Source of the DNA: Aspidiotus rigidus
Taxonomy: Eukaryota; Arthropoda; Insecta; Hemiptera; Diaspididae
Reading direction: 5' to 3'
Assembly: GCA_035079385.1 (NCBI GenBank)
Contig: JAVHKY010000046.1
Location: 186,001-250,000, forward strand
DNA length: 64,000 nt
Made by a program: the position numbers and the translations under genes. The notes below the pieces were generated by a model that was not told where the DNA came from, made no database searches, and was given only the letters and a program-made list of their open reading frames with translations. Below are positions 23,951 through 34,190 of this stretch, one piece after another; within the stretch, counting starts at the first letter, position 1; every line of letters begins with the position of its first letter.

Positions 23951-25934
23951 CTGAAATGCGAGGACAATACGTGCATACTATAAGCGAATCAATATTTTTT
24001 CCGTCTGGTTAATTTATTCAGTTTAATCAAAAATTCAACGGTTAATGAATTATTCCTGGCGCGTACCTATTACAACATAAAAACAAATAAAAAGAATTTC
24101 TAAGCGTTCTGTTATTATTTTTTTTTCTCTTCGTTAAGACTTGGAGGGGGGAAACAAAAAAAGTTTCACGCTAAAAAAATTTCAAAGTTTTGTCTTATTT
24201 CTTTCGTTCGCTTCTTAATTAGTTTTCCAATACAAAAGTTTTTCTTTTTTTCCAAAAGCGAAACCTTTATTATTTTACATCGTGATTCATCAAACTCGTT
24301 CTGAAAAATTTTCAACTACAGGCCGACTGAAAAGAAAAAAAGAGAAAAAAACAACTTCCGAAAAGGTAACTAACGCACCACTAATTTCTTCTAAGTATAT
24401 GTGAGGTACAATAATAATAAGTTCCTCTAACCATAGACCAATTTCCCGTGACGACAGAATTGCAAACAAACGACACCGATTTTATTCAATTTGGACTAAA
24501 AGCAGACCTGTCTGGTGCAGCTGTTTTCCTTGGATAATTTAAACAAACTTTTCCCGTGTTAATTCCCATGAAGATCACGTAGCATTTGCAAGAACGCGAA
24601 TATTTCAAAAATAAATGATACCTATGTAAATGATGAGTGGTCTTATTTCATAAAATACGAACACCAACATATTATTAAAATTAATGTGTTTTTGTGAACG
24701 CTATCCTTACAGGAATTAACACGTAGAAAGTTTAAGGGACACAACTGCAGCATACAACCTGATTTGTTTACAACTCATTTGCGTGTGATTGATACATTGT
24801 TGTAGGCACATTGTACAAAACCAGTCGTGTTAAATTTCTCGTGCTTCTAAAATTTGTTTTGTTATTTCTTTTGTGACCCACATTCAAAATTCATTTTTCT
24901 ATTTTATTTTAATTGTTTACTCCTAGTTATTCAACGTTCTTTTTCCTTATCTTGATTTTATTTGTGTTTGACGAGAATAACCTTTTATAATTATTATGTA
25001 GTGTCTTCTACCTACTCTCATCATGAACTGTCCATGTACTCCTGAGGAATTGGTTCAAATTCTTTTCTAGACGGATTTTTATCTGAAGAAGTAAAAAGCT
25101 TAACGCCTTAACGCCACTTCCGTCAAAAACTTCTTATTTACACGATGTGACCGACGTTTCGAAGTAATTGTACTTCTTCTTCGGGGTCTCGTTAAGCTTT
25201 TTACTTACTCACGAAGAGTCCACCGTATTCACCTCCAACTATTGCCACTGCCAAGAAGACTAGAGAATATTTAATTTCAACTCAAACTCCAACTAGAGAA
25301 ATTCACATTCCACCTTCTTCACTATTCATTGTTTTTTATTGTTGGTATACCTGTAAAAGTAACTATTTTGCTGTAGCATGATACAGCTCACAAAATGCAA
25401 CAATACTTCTGAGATTGCAGTGCAAACACTGAATCAACAAATTGTGCGCTATCGACATGTTGTAGCTCAGAAGATGATAACATCAACCGTTCTACTACCT
25501 AATATCAATTACAATTTACGCCTGCCAAACCTCTCTGCGAGTAGTGTAGTTATACCAAGATTGCGGCGTGACGGAATCTTACACATATAGCATCGTAGGA
25601 ACTTCTCTTTCATATATGTGTATTATGTAAGGATAGCACCGTGTAGGTATAATTATACCTTTTTTTTTCGTAGTAACCCATTATGTAAATTAGCTGTATG
25701 TACTTTTATAGTTTCTCAAGTTCACCTCATCTTTCTCTATACATATACCATCACGCCACCTTTTAGGCTTTTGGGTCACTCCAAATCACGCCATGTTTGG
25801 GCCCATAATGTATTTAACGAGCCTATGGGTTCAGAATGGGGCAGATGACGGCCGTGGGCAGATTCACTGTAACTTGCGCCTTGAACGTTTTTCTTCTAAT
25901 TTTGTCAACTTTTCTCGTCTCGCACTTCAATAAT
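23951..25934. other. presumed intron of the homeobox gene; no other gene seen
   Basis: AT-rich sequence directly upstream of the Gsc exon in its reading direction. I searched by eye for the preceding homeobox exon and did not see it. A 17-bp perfect inverted repeat is listed separately. A short open frame at 25378-25590 has no motif. Confidence 0.45.
25089..25206. repeat. 17-bp inverted repeat around an ACCGACGTTTCGAAGT core
   Basis: AAGTAAAAAGCTTAACG (25089-25105) and its exact complement at 25190-25206 enclose about 84 bases with ACCGACGTTTCGAAGT and a TTCTTCTTCGG block. Similar CGACGTTTCG...CTTC-TC text occurs at the ends of Penelope-like elements and some terminal-repeat elements, but no reverse transcriptase lies nearby. 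Confidence 0.6.
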
Positions 25935-25939
25935 ATATG
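25935..25939. repeat. target-site duplication ATATG (left) of the BEL element
   Basis: The five bases directly before the left LTR match 31826-31830 after the right LTR, the length usual for BEL/Pao. Confidence 0.9.
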
Positions 25940-26185
25940 TGTTCAATAAGATACGAGCCGCACGGGTGGTTAACAAGGAGGGTAGGCCGCTCCGTAGCGG
26001 CACGGCGCGACGAGTCACCCGGTTCTCGTACGTACGGTGTACGCGAGACAGTTAGTTTTGGTTTCGGTTTTTTATCGGTTCGGCTATATTATGTAATGTT
26101 CGATGTTTATCGCATGTATTAAATACGGTCTTGTACGGTCGGCAAATTAGTAGACTATTTTATTTAACGGAAATTGTTGTCTACA
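25940..26185 (+). repeat. 5' LTR of the BEL element
   Basis: 246 bases with TG...CA ends. It contains the element's promoter by family rule, but I see no canonical TATA box that I would defend. Confidence 0.95.
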
Positions 26186-26191
26186 TAATTT

Positions 26192-29100
26192 TTGGTCCTC
26201 CGGGCCGGATTCGGAAACGGTTATTCGGTTGTTCGGTTGTTCGGTCGTTGTTCGGTTCGGATAGTCATAATGACAAAAGGTGGAATACCTCACGGTGTGG
26301 ACGTTCGGTGTTATCGGAGGTCGGTGTCGAAATCGCAGAAAAGTTTACAGGAATCAATCGAGGCGATTGATAGGGAAAAAACGGAAGAAGTCGTAGAAAC
26401 GGCAAAAAATGCATTCGACGAGTTCGCGAAGGACAAATCAAACCTCGAAAAGGCTGTTCATGAGCGATTGCGGGAGATCGAGGACGATCAGGAAATAACG
26501 GATAGCTCAAAAATCGAGGAATTGGAAAAGGTTTTGTTTGATGAAATTGACCAGTTGAAAGATTTTTACTTGCTTGCTAAATCAAAGGTAAATTGTAGTT
26601 TACGGTTAAACGGTGATGGTACGGAACGGCGAAATTGTAGTGGTAGTGTTCTTACTGGTCTGAGCAGCGGCAGTTCAACAGACACGGTAGTAAGCGCGTT
26701 GGCAGTAGCGGGACCTAAATTGCCCGACACGCCGATACCCGTTTTTAAAGGAGATATCACAACGTTCTCAGATTGGCGTAACTTATTTGAAAAACTTATT
26801 CATGTGAACGGTCGGTTAGATCCTGTAGCGAAAATGAATTTTTTGCAACGCGCGATGCAAGGCGATGTAGCGGGTTTGGTCGACAATTACGGAACGAGCG
26901 AGAAAGCGTACGACGAGGCTTGGGCTTATCTGAATTCGAGGTTCAACAATAGACGGGCGATTATCGGTGCTCTCTACAATAAACTTATGAATCTTGAACG
27001 TATAAACGAACCAAATGGTATTCGCTCACTGTTAGATAAGTGCGACTCTATTGTGAGAGGGTTAAAAATAAATAACGCCCAGTCGGAAGAAATGTCTCAG
27101 TTCCTATGTTTTTACATTTCACAGAAACTCGATGAGAAAACAAGATTTGAGTTTGAAAATTCCATTACTGATAATGATAGTTACCCCGCCTATCAAACCT
27201 TGGCCAGTTTCTTACAAAATCGGTCCTTTGCGCAAGAAACCATTAATCGCGTTATGAAGGAAGGTTGTAAAGCTAATGCTGCGACAAAATCTATTAGTAG
27301 TGGTGGCAAGCAGTCGGTCAAGCGAACGATGCTATCTACGTCGCGAGCGATAAAATGCGCATGTTGTGGGCTTGATCATCAGATCTATAATTGTGATGAA
27401 TTCGGCAAGAAGAGTGTCGAGGAGCGGCGGAATGTCGTCAGGGAAAAACGGTTATGTTTGGTTTGTTTACGACCCGGACATTTAGCTAGCCGGTGTGGCA
27501 GCAAGGTCAGATGCACCCGTTGCCAGGGAAGGCATCATGTCTTGATTCATCAGGGGTACTACCTAAAACCTGACGCGACAGAGGTCAAAGGTTTAGAAGC
27601 GGATAAGGAAAAGTCTTCCTCAAACAGTGCGCAGGAGAGCATTGATTCGGTTGAAAAGAAAACAATGTGTACGGTGTGCGAGTCGAGCGTCACGTTGCTA
27701 CCTACGGCAATTGTTAAAGTGAAGTCGGGTAATATGAGAATCCCTGCCCGCGCTCTGCTCGACCAATGTTCAGAAGCTTGCTTGATTTCGGAAGAGTTTT
27801 TGGCGCGATGTAAATTGCCTCTTATGACGGCTAATGTGGTCATCAGTGGGATTACGGAGGATAGAAAGAAATCTTCTTATGAAGTTTATGTGACGATCCA
27901 GTCAAGGGTGAGAGATTTCTCGATCACCATACGCGCGAACGTATTACCCAGAATCCCTTACTCGGTCAAACTGTCGGCAATGAAGGATTTGGCCTTAGCC
28001 CTGCCTAATTTCCAGTGGGCGGACACTGATTTGGATCGGTCGGAGGTGGACATCTTAATAGGCGGCGATTATTACAAAAAGATCCTCTTGGACGAAAGAG
28101 AATGGTATGGGGACTTATGCCTGCGTGGGTCTCTCTTTGGTTGGCTCACTTCTGGCCCGTTACCCTCACGGAAAAATAAGGTTAAACAATGCAACCTTGC
28201 CACCCTCGCCCTCGAAAGTCAGTTAGAAAAATTTTGGTTGGTTGAGGAGGTGGTGGAGTCTCGCTCTACAACGGCGGAACAAGAAGACTGCGTGCATCAC
28301 TTTGAATCCACAGTTAGACGAGCGCAGGACGGGAAATTTATTGTTAGGTATCCGTTCAAGGGAGAGAAATCGTCGGTCTCGAATACCTACTTCCGAGCGT
28401 TAAATAGTCTCTACCGGATGGAGAAAAAATTGAATTCTGAGTTGCGAAAAATGTACGTCGAGTTTATGCAGGAGTACAAAAGAATGGGCCATATGGTTCC
28501 GGTAAAAGAAAATCTGGCGACGACAGAATACTTTATCCCTCATCAAGCTGTGTTGAGGCCGGATAGCTCGACGACCCCTCTCCGGGTGGTGTTTAATGCT
28601 TCGGCTAGGGCCCAGGGCGGCAAGTCATTGAATGATATTTCAATGACGGGGCCAGTTCTACAACCTGAGCTATTCGACACAATAATTAAGTGGCGTCAGC
28701 ACCCGATTGCGTTCACCGCAGATATTTCAAAGATGTATAGACGTATTGAGGCGGACGAGAAAGATCGATCAATGCAACGGATCCTTTGGCGAGACTCGGT
28801 AGATGACCCAGTTCAGGTCTATGAACTTACGACTCTTACATACGGTACGGCTCCTGCGTCGTTTATGGCTACTGCGTGCTTACAAAAGTTGGCAGAGGAA
28901 TTGCCGCAGAAGGATCGAAAGGTCGCGGAGGCGTTGCGATCCCATTTTTATATGGACGACCTCATGACGGGAGACGAATCGTTTGAGGGCGCGGATGAGC
29001 TTTATAAACGTCTTCATTCTGTTTTGCTTTCGGCTAACTTTCCCCTTCGAAAATACTCTAGTAATTCGGAGGAATTAATGCGCTCTATCGATCCAGAGCT

Positions 29101-31486
29101 TTGGTCTAAAAAGGATGCAGTTGGAATTGAGCTTAAGGAAAGCATTTCGATTCTCGGGCTGTCTTGGCTTCCGGATCAAGACCTTCTTCAAATCAAGTGC
29201 AATGTTGGTGGAGTTGATGTCGTCACGGGACGGAGTATTTTATCTAACATTTCGCGAGTATTTGATCCAATGGGTTTTTGCGTCCCGGTCACTATTACGG
29301 GTAAATTGATCATGCAAAGAGTATGGCAGGAACGTCTATCGTGGGATTCGCAAGTGTCGGAACTGTTGGCGGCGGAATTTCGCGAGTATTTGTCTAAATT
29401 GGCGGAAGTGAATGAGCTTAAAATTCCGCGGCATTTGTGCGTTTGGCAGTCGAGTGTGCGAACCTTATTCGGTTTTTGTGACGCGAGTCCTAAGGCGTAT
29501 TGTGCGGTAGTGTATCTGCATGTGACTAACGGTAGTGAAAAACATGTAAGTTTTGTTTGCGCGAAATCGAGAGTCGCCCCGTTGAAAACAATGACGATTC
29601 CGCGGCTCGAGTTGCAGGCGGCTAAGTTGTTGGCTAAGCTTATTCGGCGTATAATGACGGTCTTAAATGTTTCGGTTCAAAATACGTTTTGTTTTTCGGA
29701 TTCAAAAATTGTTTTATGTTGGCTGAAAGGGCCGGCGGAAAAGTTCAAGGTGTTTGTCGGCAACAGGATCACGGAAATAGCGGACTCAGTTCCATCCAGT
29801 CAATGGCGCTACGTCGAAACAAAGAGTAATCCCGCCGATTTGGGTACTCGCGGAGTTAGCGCATCAGCATTGTTGAAATCTGGGCTATGGTTCGAAGGAC
29901 CGGCGTTTCTCGCCGACTTTCAGGGCTCAGAAGAGGTATTTAAGGTGTCGGATGAGGACATTGACCTAGAAAAACGTAATGAGAAAAAAGTGTTCGTGTC
30001 GGTCGTGGATAGTGACGAGATCGATTTTACTAAGAAGTTCTCCTCGTATACGCGGCTAGTTCGATCGGTAGCGTATGTTATGCGGTTTATAAGTGCGTGT
30101 AAAAAAAACGGCGTTAAAAAATCTATTATTTTGGAAAAATCGGAAATCGAAAGTGCAATAATTATCGTATTGCGATTAGTGCAATCTGTGTCGTATCGCG
30201 AAGAAAAAGATCGTTTGAGCGACGGGCTATCGGTCAAAAAGAAAAGTGCTCTAAAATCGCTGTGTCCCGTGTTAAACAAAGATCGGTTGTTGTGTGTCGG
30301 CGGTCGTTTGGATTTATCAGATTTTTCGGAGTGTAAAAAGCATCCGATAATTATTCCCGCGAAATCGCACTTCGCGAAGCTTTATGTTCGACATTTGCAC
30401 GCGCAATATTTTCACGCCGGTCGTAGGTTTCTTGCTGCTTTTCTATGTTCCAGGTTTTGGTTCGCAGGAGGCTCTACTAATGTGATTAAACAGGTGATCC
30501 GCGAATGTGTCACGTGTGTTCGATTCAAAGCCGAGACTATGACGCAAATAATGGGACAAATTCCTGCGGTACGGTTGCGTCCTTCACGGCCATTTACATA
30601 TACGGGAGTCGATTACGCAGGATATTTTCACACGAAATGCGTCGGCCATCGGTCCACCAAAGTTAACAAGTGCTACTTGGCGGTTTTCGTTTGTCTCACA
30701 ACAAGGGCAGCTCATCTTGAAATCGTGTCTGATTTGAGTACCACCAAGTTTATCGAAACGTTCCACCGATTCATCGCTCGCAGAGGCTGTCCTAGAGTAG
30801 TTTTTTCGGACAACGCGACGAATTTTGTGGGAGCTGCGAAAATATTGTCTGATTTTTTACGATCCGAGGAAGTTCAACAGGCGCTGACTACGTTTGCCAC
30901 TAGTCAGGGTTTCGAGTGGTCATTCATCCCTCCGTCCACCCCGCACTTTGGTGGAGGTTGGGAGGCTGCGGTCAAGTCGGCGAAACATCATCTTTATCGA
31001 GTGATTGGAAAGACGACCCTCACATTTGAGGAGTACGCCACCGTTTTTTGTCGGATTGAGGCGATTCTAAATTCTCGGCCACTGTTTGTCCAGGGTCAAC
31101 ACGGGGAAATTGTGACACCCGCGCATTTTTTGATCGGGTCGAGTATGTTGGATCTATCGGGAGACGAGGAAAAGCCCCTCCCCCTCGGAGTACGTTATCA
31201 AATGATGCGAAATATGGTTAAGCATTTTTGGAATGTGTGGGCTCGAGATTACGTGAATCAGTTGCAACAGCGCCAAAAATGGACTACTCGGGAAGATAAC
31301 CTTCGGATGGGCGATGTTGTGATCGTTCGGACGGAAAACACAAAGCCCGCGACTTGGCCGCTGGGACGTATCAAGGCTGTATATCCTGGTCGAGATGGTG
31401 CAGTACGTGTGGCTGACGTTCACTACGAAGGTGCGGTCAAGCGGCGACCGATCGCGACTTTGGTTCGGTTAGTAAAAGAAAGTTAA
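26192..31486 (+). CDS. BEL/Pao gag-pol polyprotein
   Basis: The frame is open from 26192 (1764 codons). The more likely start is the ATG at 26270 (MTKGGIP), because the first ATG overlaps the primer site. Order of domains (numbered from 26192): a helical N-terminus; a DUF1759-type gag block from about residue 184 (FKGDITTFSDWRNLF); zinc knuckles 388-453 (CACCGLDHQIYNC, CLVCLRPGHLASRC, CTRCQGRHH); an A17/DUF1758 protease with ALLDQCSEACLIS (Asp 524); a reverse transcriptase with YMDD at 920-923; RNase H (FGFCDAS, PRLELQAAKLL, FSDSKIVL); an HHCC integrase zinc finger; the integrase core with D about 1474, D about 1540 and E about 1591; and a C-terminal DUF5641-like end (TWPLGRIKAVYPGRDG). No frameshift or stop is visible. 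It encodes the capsid, protease, RT and integrase for cytoplasmic reverse transcription and nuclear integration. The protease has DQC where D-[ST]-G is normal and DQG is known in this family. Confidence 0.95.
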   Translation: MVLRAGFGNGYSVVRLFGRCSVRIVIMTKGGIPHGVDVRCYRRSVSKSQKSLQESIEAIDREKTEEVVETAKNAFDEFAKDKSNLEKAVHERLREIEDDQEITDSSKIEELEKVLFDEIDQLKDFYLLAKSKVNCSLRLNGDGTERRNCSGSVLTGLSSGSSTDTVVSALAVAGPKLPDTPIPVFKGDITTFSDWRNLFEKLIHVNGRLDPVAKMNFLQRAMQGDVAGLVDNYGTSEKAYDEAWAYLNSRFNNRRAIIGALYNKLMNLERINEPNGIRSLLDKCDSIVRGLKINNAQSEEMSQFLCFYISQKLDEKTRFEFENSITDNDSYPAYQTLASFLQNRSFAQETINRVMKEGCKANAATKSISSGGKQSVKRTMLSTSRAIKCACCGLDHQIYNCDEFGKKSVEERRNVVREKRLCLVCLRPGHLASRCGSKVRCTRCQGRHHVLIHQGYYLKPDATEVKGLEADKEKSSSNSAQESIDSVEKKTMCTVCESSVTLLPTAIVKVKSGNMRIPARALLDQCSEACLISEEFLARCKLPLMTANVVISGITEDRKKSSYEVYVTIQSRVRDFSITIRANVLPRIPYSVKLSAMKDLALALPNFQWADTDLDRSEVDILIGGDYYKKILLDEREWYGDLCLRGSLFGWLTSGPLPSRKNKVKQCNLATLALESQLEKFWLVEEVVESRSTTAEQEDCVHHFESTVRRAQDGKFIVRYPFKGEKSSVSNTYFRALNSLYRMEKKLNSELRKMYVEFMQEYKRMGHMVPVKENLATTEYFIPHQAVLRPDSSTTPLRVVFNASARAQGGKSLNDISMTGPVLQPELFDTIIKWRQHPIAFTADISKMYRRIEADEKDRSMQRILWRDSVDDPVQVYELTTLTYGTAPASFMATACLQKLAEELPQKDRKVAEALRSHFYMDDLMTGDESFEGADELYKRLHSVLLSANFPLRKYSSNSEELMRSIDPELWSKKDAVGIELKESISILGLSWLPDQDLLQIKCNVGGVDVVTGRSILSNISRVFDPMGFCVPVTITGKLIMQRVWQERLSWDSQVSELLAAEFREYLSKLAEVNELKIPRHLCVWQSSVRTLFGFCDASPKAYCAVVYLHVTNGSEKHVSFVCAKSRVAPLKTMTIPRLELQAAKLLAKLIRRIMTVLNVSVQNTFCFSDSKIVLCWLKGPAEKFKVFVGNRITEIADSVPSSQWRYVETKSNPADLGTRGVSASALLKSGLWFEGPAFLADFQGSEEVFKVSDEDIDLEKRNEKKVFVSVVDSDEIDFTKKFSSYTRLVRSVAYVMRFISACKKNGVKKSIILEKSEIESAIIIVLRLVQSVSYREEKDRLSDGLSVKKKSALKSLCPVLNKDRLLCVGGRLDLSDFSECKKHPIIIPAKSHFAKLYVRHLHAQYFHAGRRFLAAFLCSRFWFAGGSTNVIKQVIRECVTCVRFKAETMTQIMGQIPAVRLRPSRPFTYTGVDYAGYFHTKCVGHRSTKVNKCYLAVFVCLTTRAAHLEIVSDLSTTKFIETFHRFIARRGCPRVVFSDNATNFVGAAKILSDFLRSEEVQQALTTFATSQGFEWSFIPPSTPHFGGGWEAAVKSAKHHLYRVIGKTTLTFEEYATVFCRIEAILNSRPLFVQGQHGEIVTPAHFLIGSSMLDLSGDEEKPLPLGVRYQMMRNMVKHFWNVWARDYVNQLQQRQKWTTREDNLRMGDVVIVRTENTKPATWPLGRIKAVYPGRDGAVRVADVHYEGAVKRRPIATLVRLVKES
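26193..26210 (+). promoter_or_regulatory. primer-binding site candidate
   Basis: TGGTCCTCCGGGCCGGAT begins with TGG, the complement of a tRNA CCA end, seven bases inside the left LTR. BEL elements often have a TGGTCC-- type site. I do not name the tRNA. A GTTCGGTT-type short repeat follows (26217-26260). Confidence 0.65.
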
Positions 31487-31563
31487 AATGCTCCCCCATT
31501 GTTTTATTCTGTGAATATGTAATTTATATCGTTTTATGTTGTGTATATGTAATTTTTAAAAAA

Positions 31564-31579
31564 AAATTGCGGGGCAGCA
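31564..31579 (+). promoter_or_regulatory. polypurine tract of the BEL element
   Basis: AAATTGCGGGGCAGCA directly precedes the right LTR. GGGGCAGCATG at this junction is the usual BEL arrangement for second-strand priming. Confidence 0.7.
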
Positions 31580-31825
31580 TGTTCAATAAGATACGAGCCG
31601 CACGGGTGGTTAACAAGGAGGGTAGGCCGCTCCGTAGCGGCACGGCGCGACGAGTCACCCGGTTCTCGTACGTACGGTGTACGCGAGACAGTTAGTTTTG
31701 GTTTCAGTTTTTTATCGGTTCGGCTATATTATGTAATGTTCGATGTTTATCGCATGTATTAAATACGGTCTTGTACGGTCGGCAAATTAGTAGACTATTT
31801 TATTTAACGGAAATTGTTGTCTACA
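31580..31825 (+). repeat. 3' LTR of the BEL element
   Basis: 246 bases, one substitution relative to the left LTR, ending at the ATATG target duplication. Confidence 0.95.
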
Positions 31826-31865
31826 ATATGAAAATTAGATTTACGCGTGATATTTTAATAATTAG

Positions 31866-32050
31866 ACAATTGGAGGGAAATTGGCACTAAATATCATTTT
31901 ATTGAAACAAAATTTTCAAAAAGACCAATGTTTTGTCGCTCACACGACCATCAGGGTTGACCCTCATGATGGCGCGTGAGCGGCAAAACGTCAGTCTTTT
32001 CAAAAATTTTATTTTAAAGTGATATTTAGAGCCAATTTCCCTCAAATTGT
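31866..32050. repeat. near-palindromic element (long hairpin), 185 bp
   Basis: The left arm (31866 to about 31955) and the right arm (about 31960-32050) are complementary with few mismatches: ACAATTGGAGGGAAATTGGC pairs with GCCAATTTCCCTCAAATTGT, and the arms meet at GGGTTGACCC. It is probably a foldback MITE. If transcribed it would form a roughly 85-bp double strand, the usual substrate for endogenous siRNA. I could not settle a target duplication. Confidence 0.8.
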
Positions 32051-32112
32051 TTAAATAAAATATCTTCTCGGTATTCTCGTCATCTTTTTCGCTGTCGAGA
32101 AGTTCTGTAGTT

Positions 32113-32549
32113 CCAAACCATAACACTAGGTACCAAGGAGGTGGATGCAGCAGTCAATAGACTGCGGGGTAAGTATTGGAAGGCTCTAGGGCCGGATGGG
32201 ATTCTAAATCCAATCCAGATTGCCATACATTCAGTTAACCCAGCACTGTTTATTGATACATTTAATGCGGCAGTTGGTGAGGGACTGTTCCCTGTGCAAT
32301 AGAAGAAAAACCAGGCCAGCGTTGATTCATAAGAAGGATAAACCACCTGGCCTGTCATCCTCTTATTGAACACTTTGTATGCTAGACAATGTGGGCAAAC
32401 TGTTGGAGAGAGTAATAACTAATTGACTTGGGAGCTATCTGAAGAAGAGATATATAATCTCTCTAGTTTGTTTCAACACTGAGCTTCAGGCACCATTTCT
32501 TGATAGCAGCGGAAAAGGCTGGCAGGGTAGTAGCATACCTAAGCCGCCT
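32113..32549 (+). pseudogene. R1-like LINE, RT fragment (copy 3)
   Basis: The plus strand reads EVDAAVNRLRGKYWKALGPD and GILNPIQIAI, the region before RT motif 1 in R1-type LINEs. After stops and frame shifts, KKDKPPGLSSSY-like text is partly readable, then AAEKAGRVVAYLSRL near 32500-32547. It is cut off exactly where the next LTR starts (32550). It shares GATAAACCACCTGG with copy 2. Confidence 0.65.
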
Positions 32550-32739
32550 TGTTGGAGAATACTCTATCTTTGTCTTTCATTTATTCTTTCTCACTTTATT
32601 CTCATTTCACTTTAATTTATTATTTCCTTGGAATTTATATTTTGCTGTAATACCTGCGTAACATGAATGTTTGTATGGACTTGAAATATTATAGTCTTAT
32701 TCAGTTTTCTCAATTATTGAAACTTGTCTAACCAAAACA
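32550..32739 (+). repeat. 5' LTR of the BEL relic
   Basis: Starts TGTTGGAGAATACTC and ends ACCAAAACA before TTTGGTGCCC. About 160 bases match 57137-57300 with roughly one mismatch in ten, including small gaps. Confidence 0.75.
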
Positions 32740-32786
32740 TTTGGTGCCCTGGGTAAGGAATAAATTCTCTATAATTGGTATCAACA

Positions 32787-33653
32787 ATGAGCGGCAAAGC
32801 AAACCGAAACAAATTTGCGGAAATCAATCCCGACTTTGACTGTCATGTTATCGAAATTATTGAATCAAATGGCAATCAAATTTCGCCCATTCCATCGGCC
32901 AAAACAAATACAAAACTCAACCAAGATATTGAAATGCTCCAAATAGTACAAACAGACGCTAAGTTATTGGAAGCTGTCATTGAAGATACTATTGCCGACA
33001 ACAATCTGGGAGCCCTTGAAGTTGAGTAAGACGATCTACTGTGATATGAAAATTTGTACTGAACTACATTTCTTGGGTACCGCGTTTCCTTTCCCCTTAA
33101 TGTAAAAAACAAAGAGGAACGCAAACAGACTCAATTTTTAAAATTTGTGAAATTGCTACGTGAGAAGATTACATCCAAAAATAAGGTTTTTGCAAAGATG
33201 TCCAACAACAAGTTGCCAAATCCAAAATTCGAAAAGATCAATATTGACCCCTTAATGAAACCAGACTGGATCTGGTTCCAGACAGATTTTACAACGTACT
33301 ATTGTAACTCCAAGCTGCCAAATCTCAAAAAATATCGCACGTTATTCACTAAAACTAGAGGTGAAGCTCACAAAGTTATAAAGGAATATCCTCTCGACGA
33401 CAGTTGCTACTTTGAAGCCTACAATACGGTCATGGATAATTTTGATGACCCATTGAAAACCGTTACAAAACGACTAGATACAATATTCAGATGTCCAAAT
33501 GTGGGAACCCGGAAAACCCGCACCAAAACAAACGCTCCGCAGTCTGATAACAACATTGGGACCCAATGTAACGGCACGGCGCTGCAACTCACCTTCAAAG
33601 AAAAAACTGAAAGAGACCCAGTGAGTCAGTTTCTGGTTTACGCGTTTCTTTGA
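32787..33653 (+). pseudogene. gag region of the BEL relic
   Basis: Two plus frames (32787-33029, 33147-33653) are separated by stops. The second has NKLPNPKFEKINIDPL, DWIWFQTDFTTYY and FTKTRGEAHKVIKEYPLDD, which follow the spacing of DUF1759 gag proteins (LPK-KF-G---W--F---F). It ends within gag at a frameshift near 33650. Confidence 0.65.
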
Positions 33654-33719
33654 AAAACTGATTGTAACCCCAAATTTGCAACATTTACAGAGTTCATTTG
33701 CTTCATAAAAGAGCGTTGC

Positions 33720-34190
33720 AATTCCTTTGAACGCGCAATTGGCACAACAACAAACAAATCCGCGAGTAATTCAATATGACAAATATCAGCTTTTGCAACA
33801 ACGACGACAAAGCCTCTATGGAACAGATGCCCGCAGTGCGACGGCAAGCATCATCTACACCATTGCCCGGAATTTGCTAAAAGAGATCCAGTCTAAAGAC
33901 TCAATATTGTATGCTCGAAAAACTTGTGGCCGAAATGTTTTCGCAGAAATTGTAAAGGATCCTGTTTGTTCACTTGTCGTCATTGTAAGGGACGACACAA
34001 TTCATTAGTTCACGTTACACTACCAGGTAATTTTAAATTGTTATCTATTGTGGGAAGTTTAGTTACAGATAGTCCCAACGCTTTATTGGCCTCACCCTTA
34101 GTTTGCATGAATAGCTTGTTGAATAATGAACAAAGATTTGAAGCCAGAGCCCATTTGGATTCTGGAAGTCAACAATGTGCTAGTTCTAAA
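33720..34190 (+). pseudogene. zinc knuckles and protease start of the BEL relic
   Basis: Across two frames, CPQCDGKHHLHHCPEF and CRHCKGRHNSLVH (knuckle-like BEL motifs, about 33825-34010) precede FEARAHLDSGSQ (about 34137-34170), the DSG active-site triad of the A17-type protease. The frame then runs into the inverted segment at about 34180-34200. Confidence 0.7.

Larger units (their letters stand above)
25940..31825 (+). mobile_element. BEL/Pao LTR retrotransposon, structurally complete and young
   Basis: The two 246-bp LTRs (25940-26185 and 31580-31825) start TGTTCAATAAG and end TTGTCTACA. They differ at one base that I can see (GTTTCGG versus GTTTCAG). A 5-bp target duplication ATATG sits at 25935-25939 and 31826-31830. 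A primer-binding site candidate TGGTCCTCCGGGCCGGAT starts 7 bases after the left LTR. A purine-rich tract (GCGGGGCAGCA) ends at the right LTR. A single long frame between them covers gag and pol. There is no envelope gene. Near-identical LTRs, an intact frame and a clean duplication indicate a recent insertion. Confidence 0.95.

Noticed and set aside
25940..31825. Endogenous retrovirus with an envelope gene
   Set aside because: After the integrase/DUF5641-like end only about 90 bases remain before the 3' LTR; no envelope frame exists.
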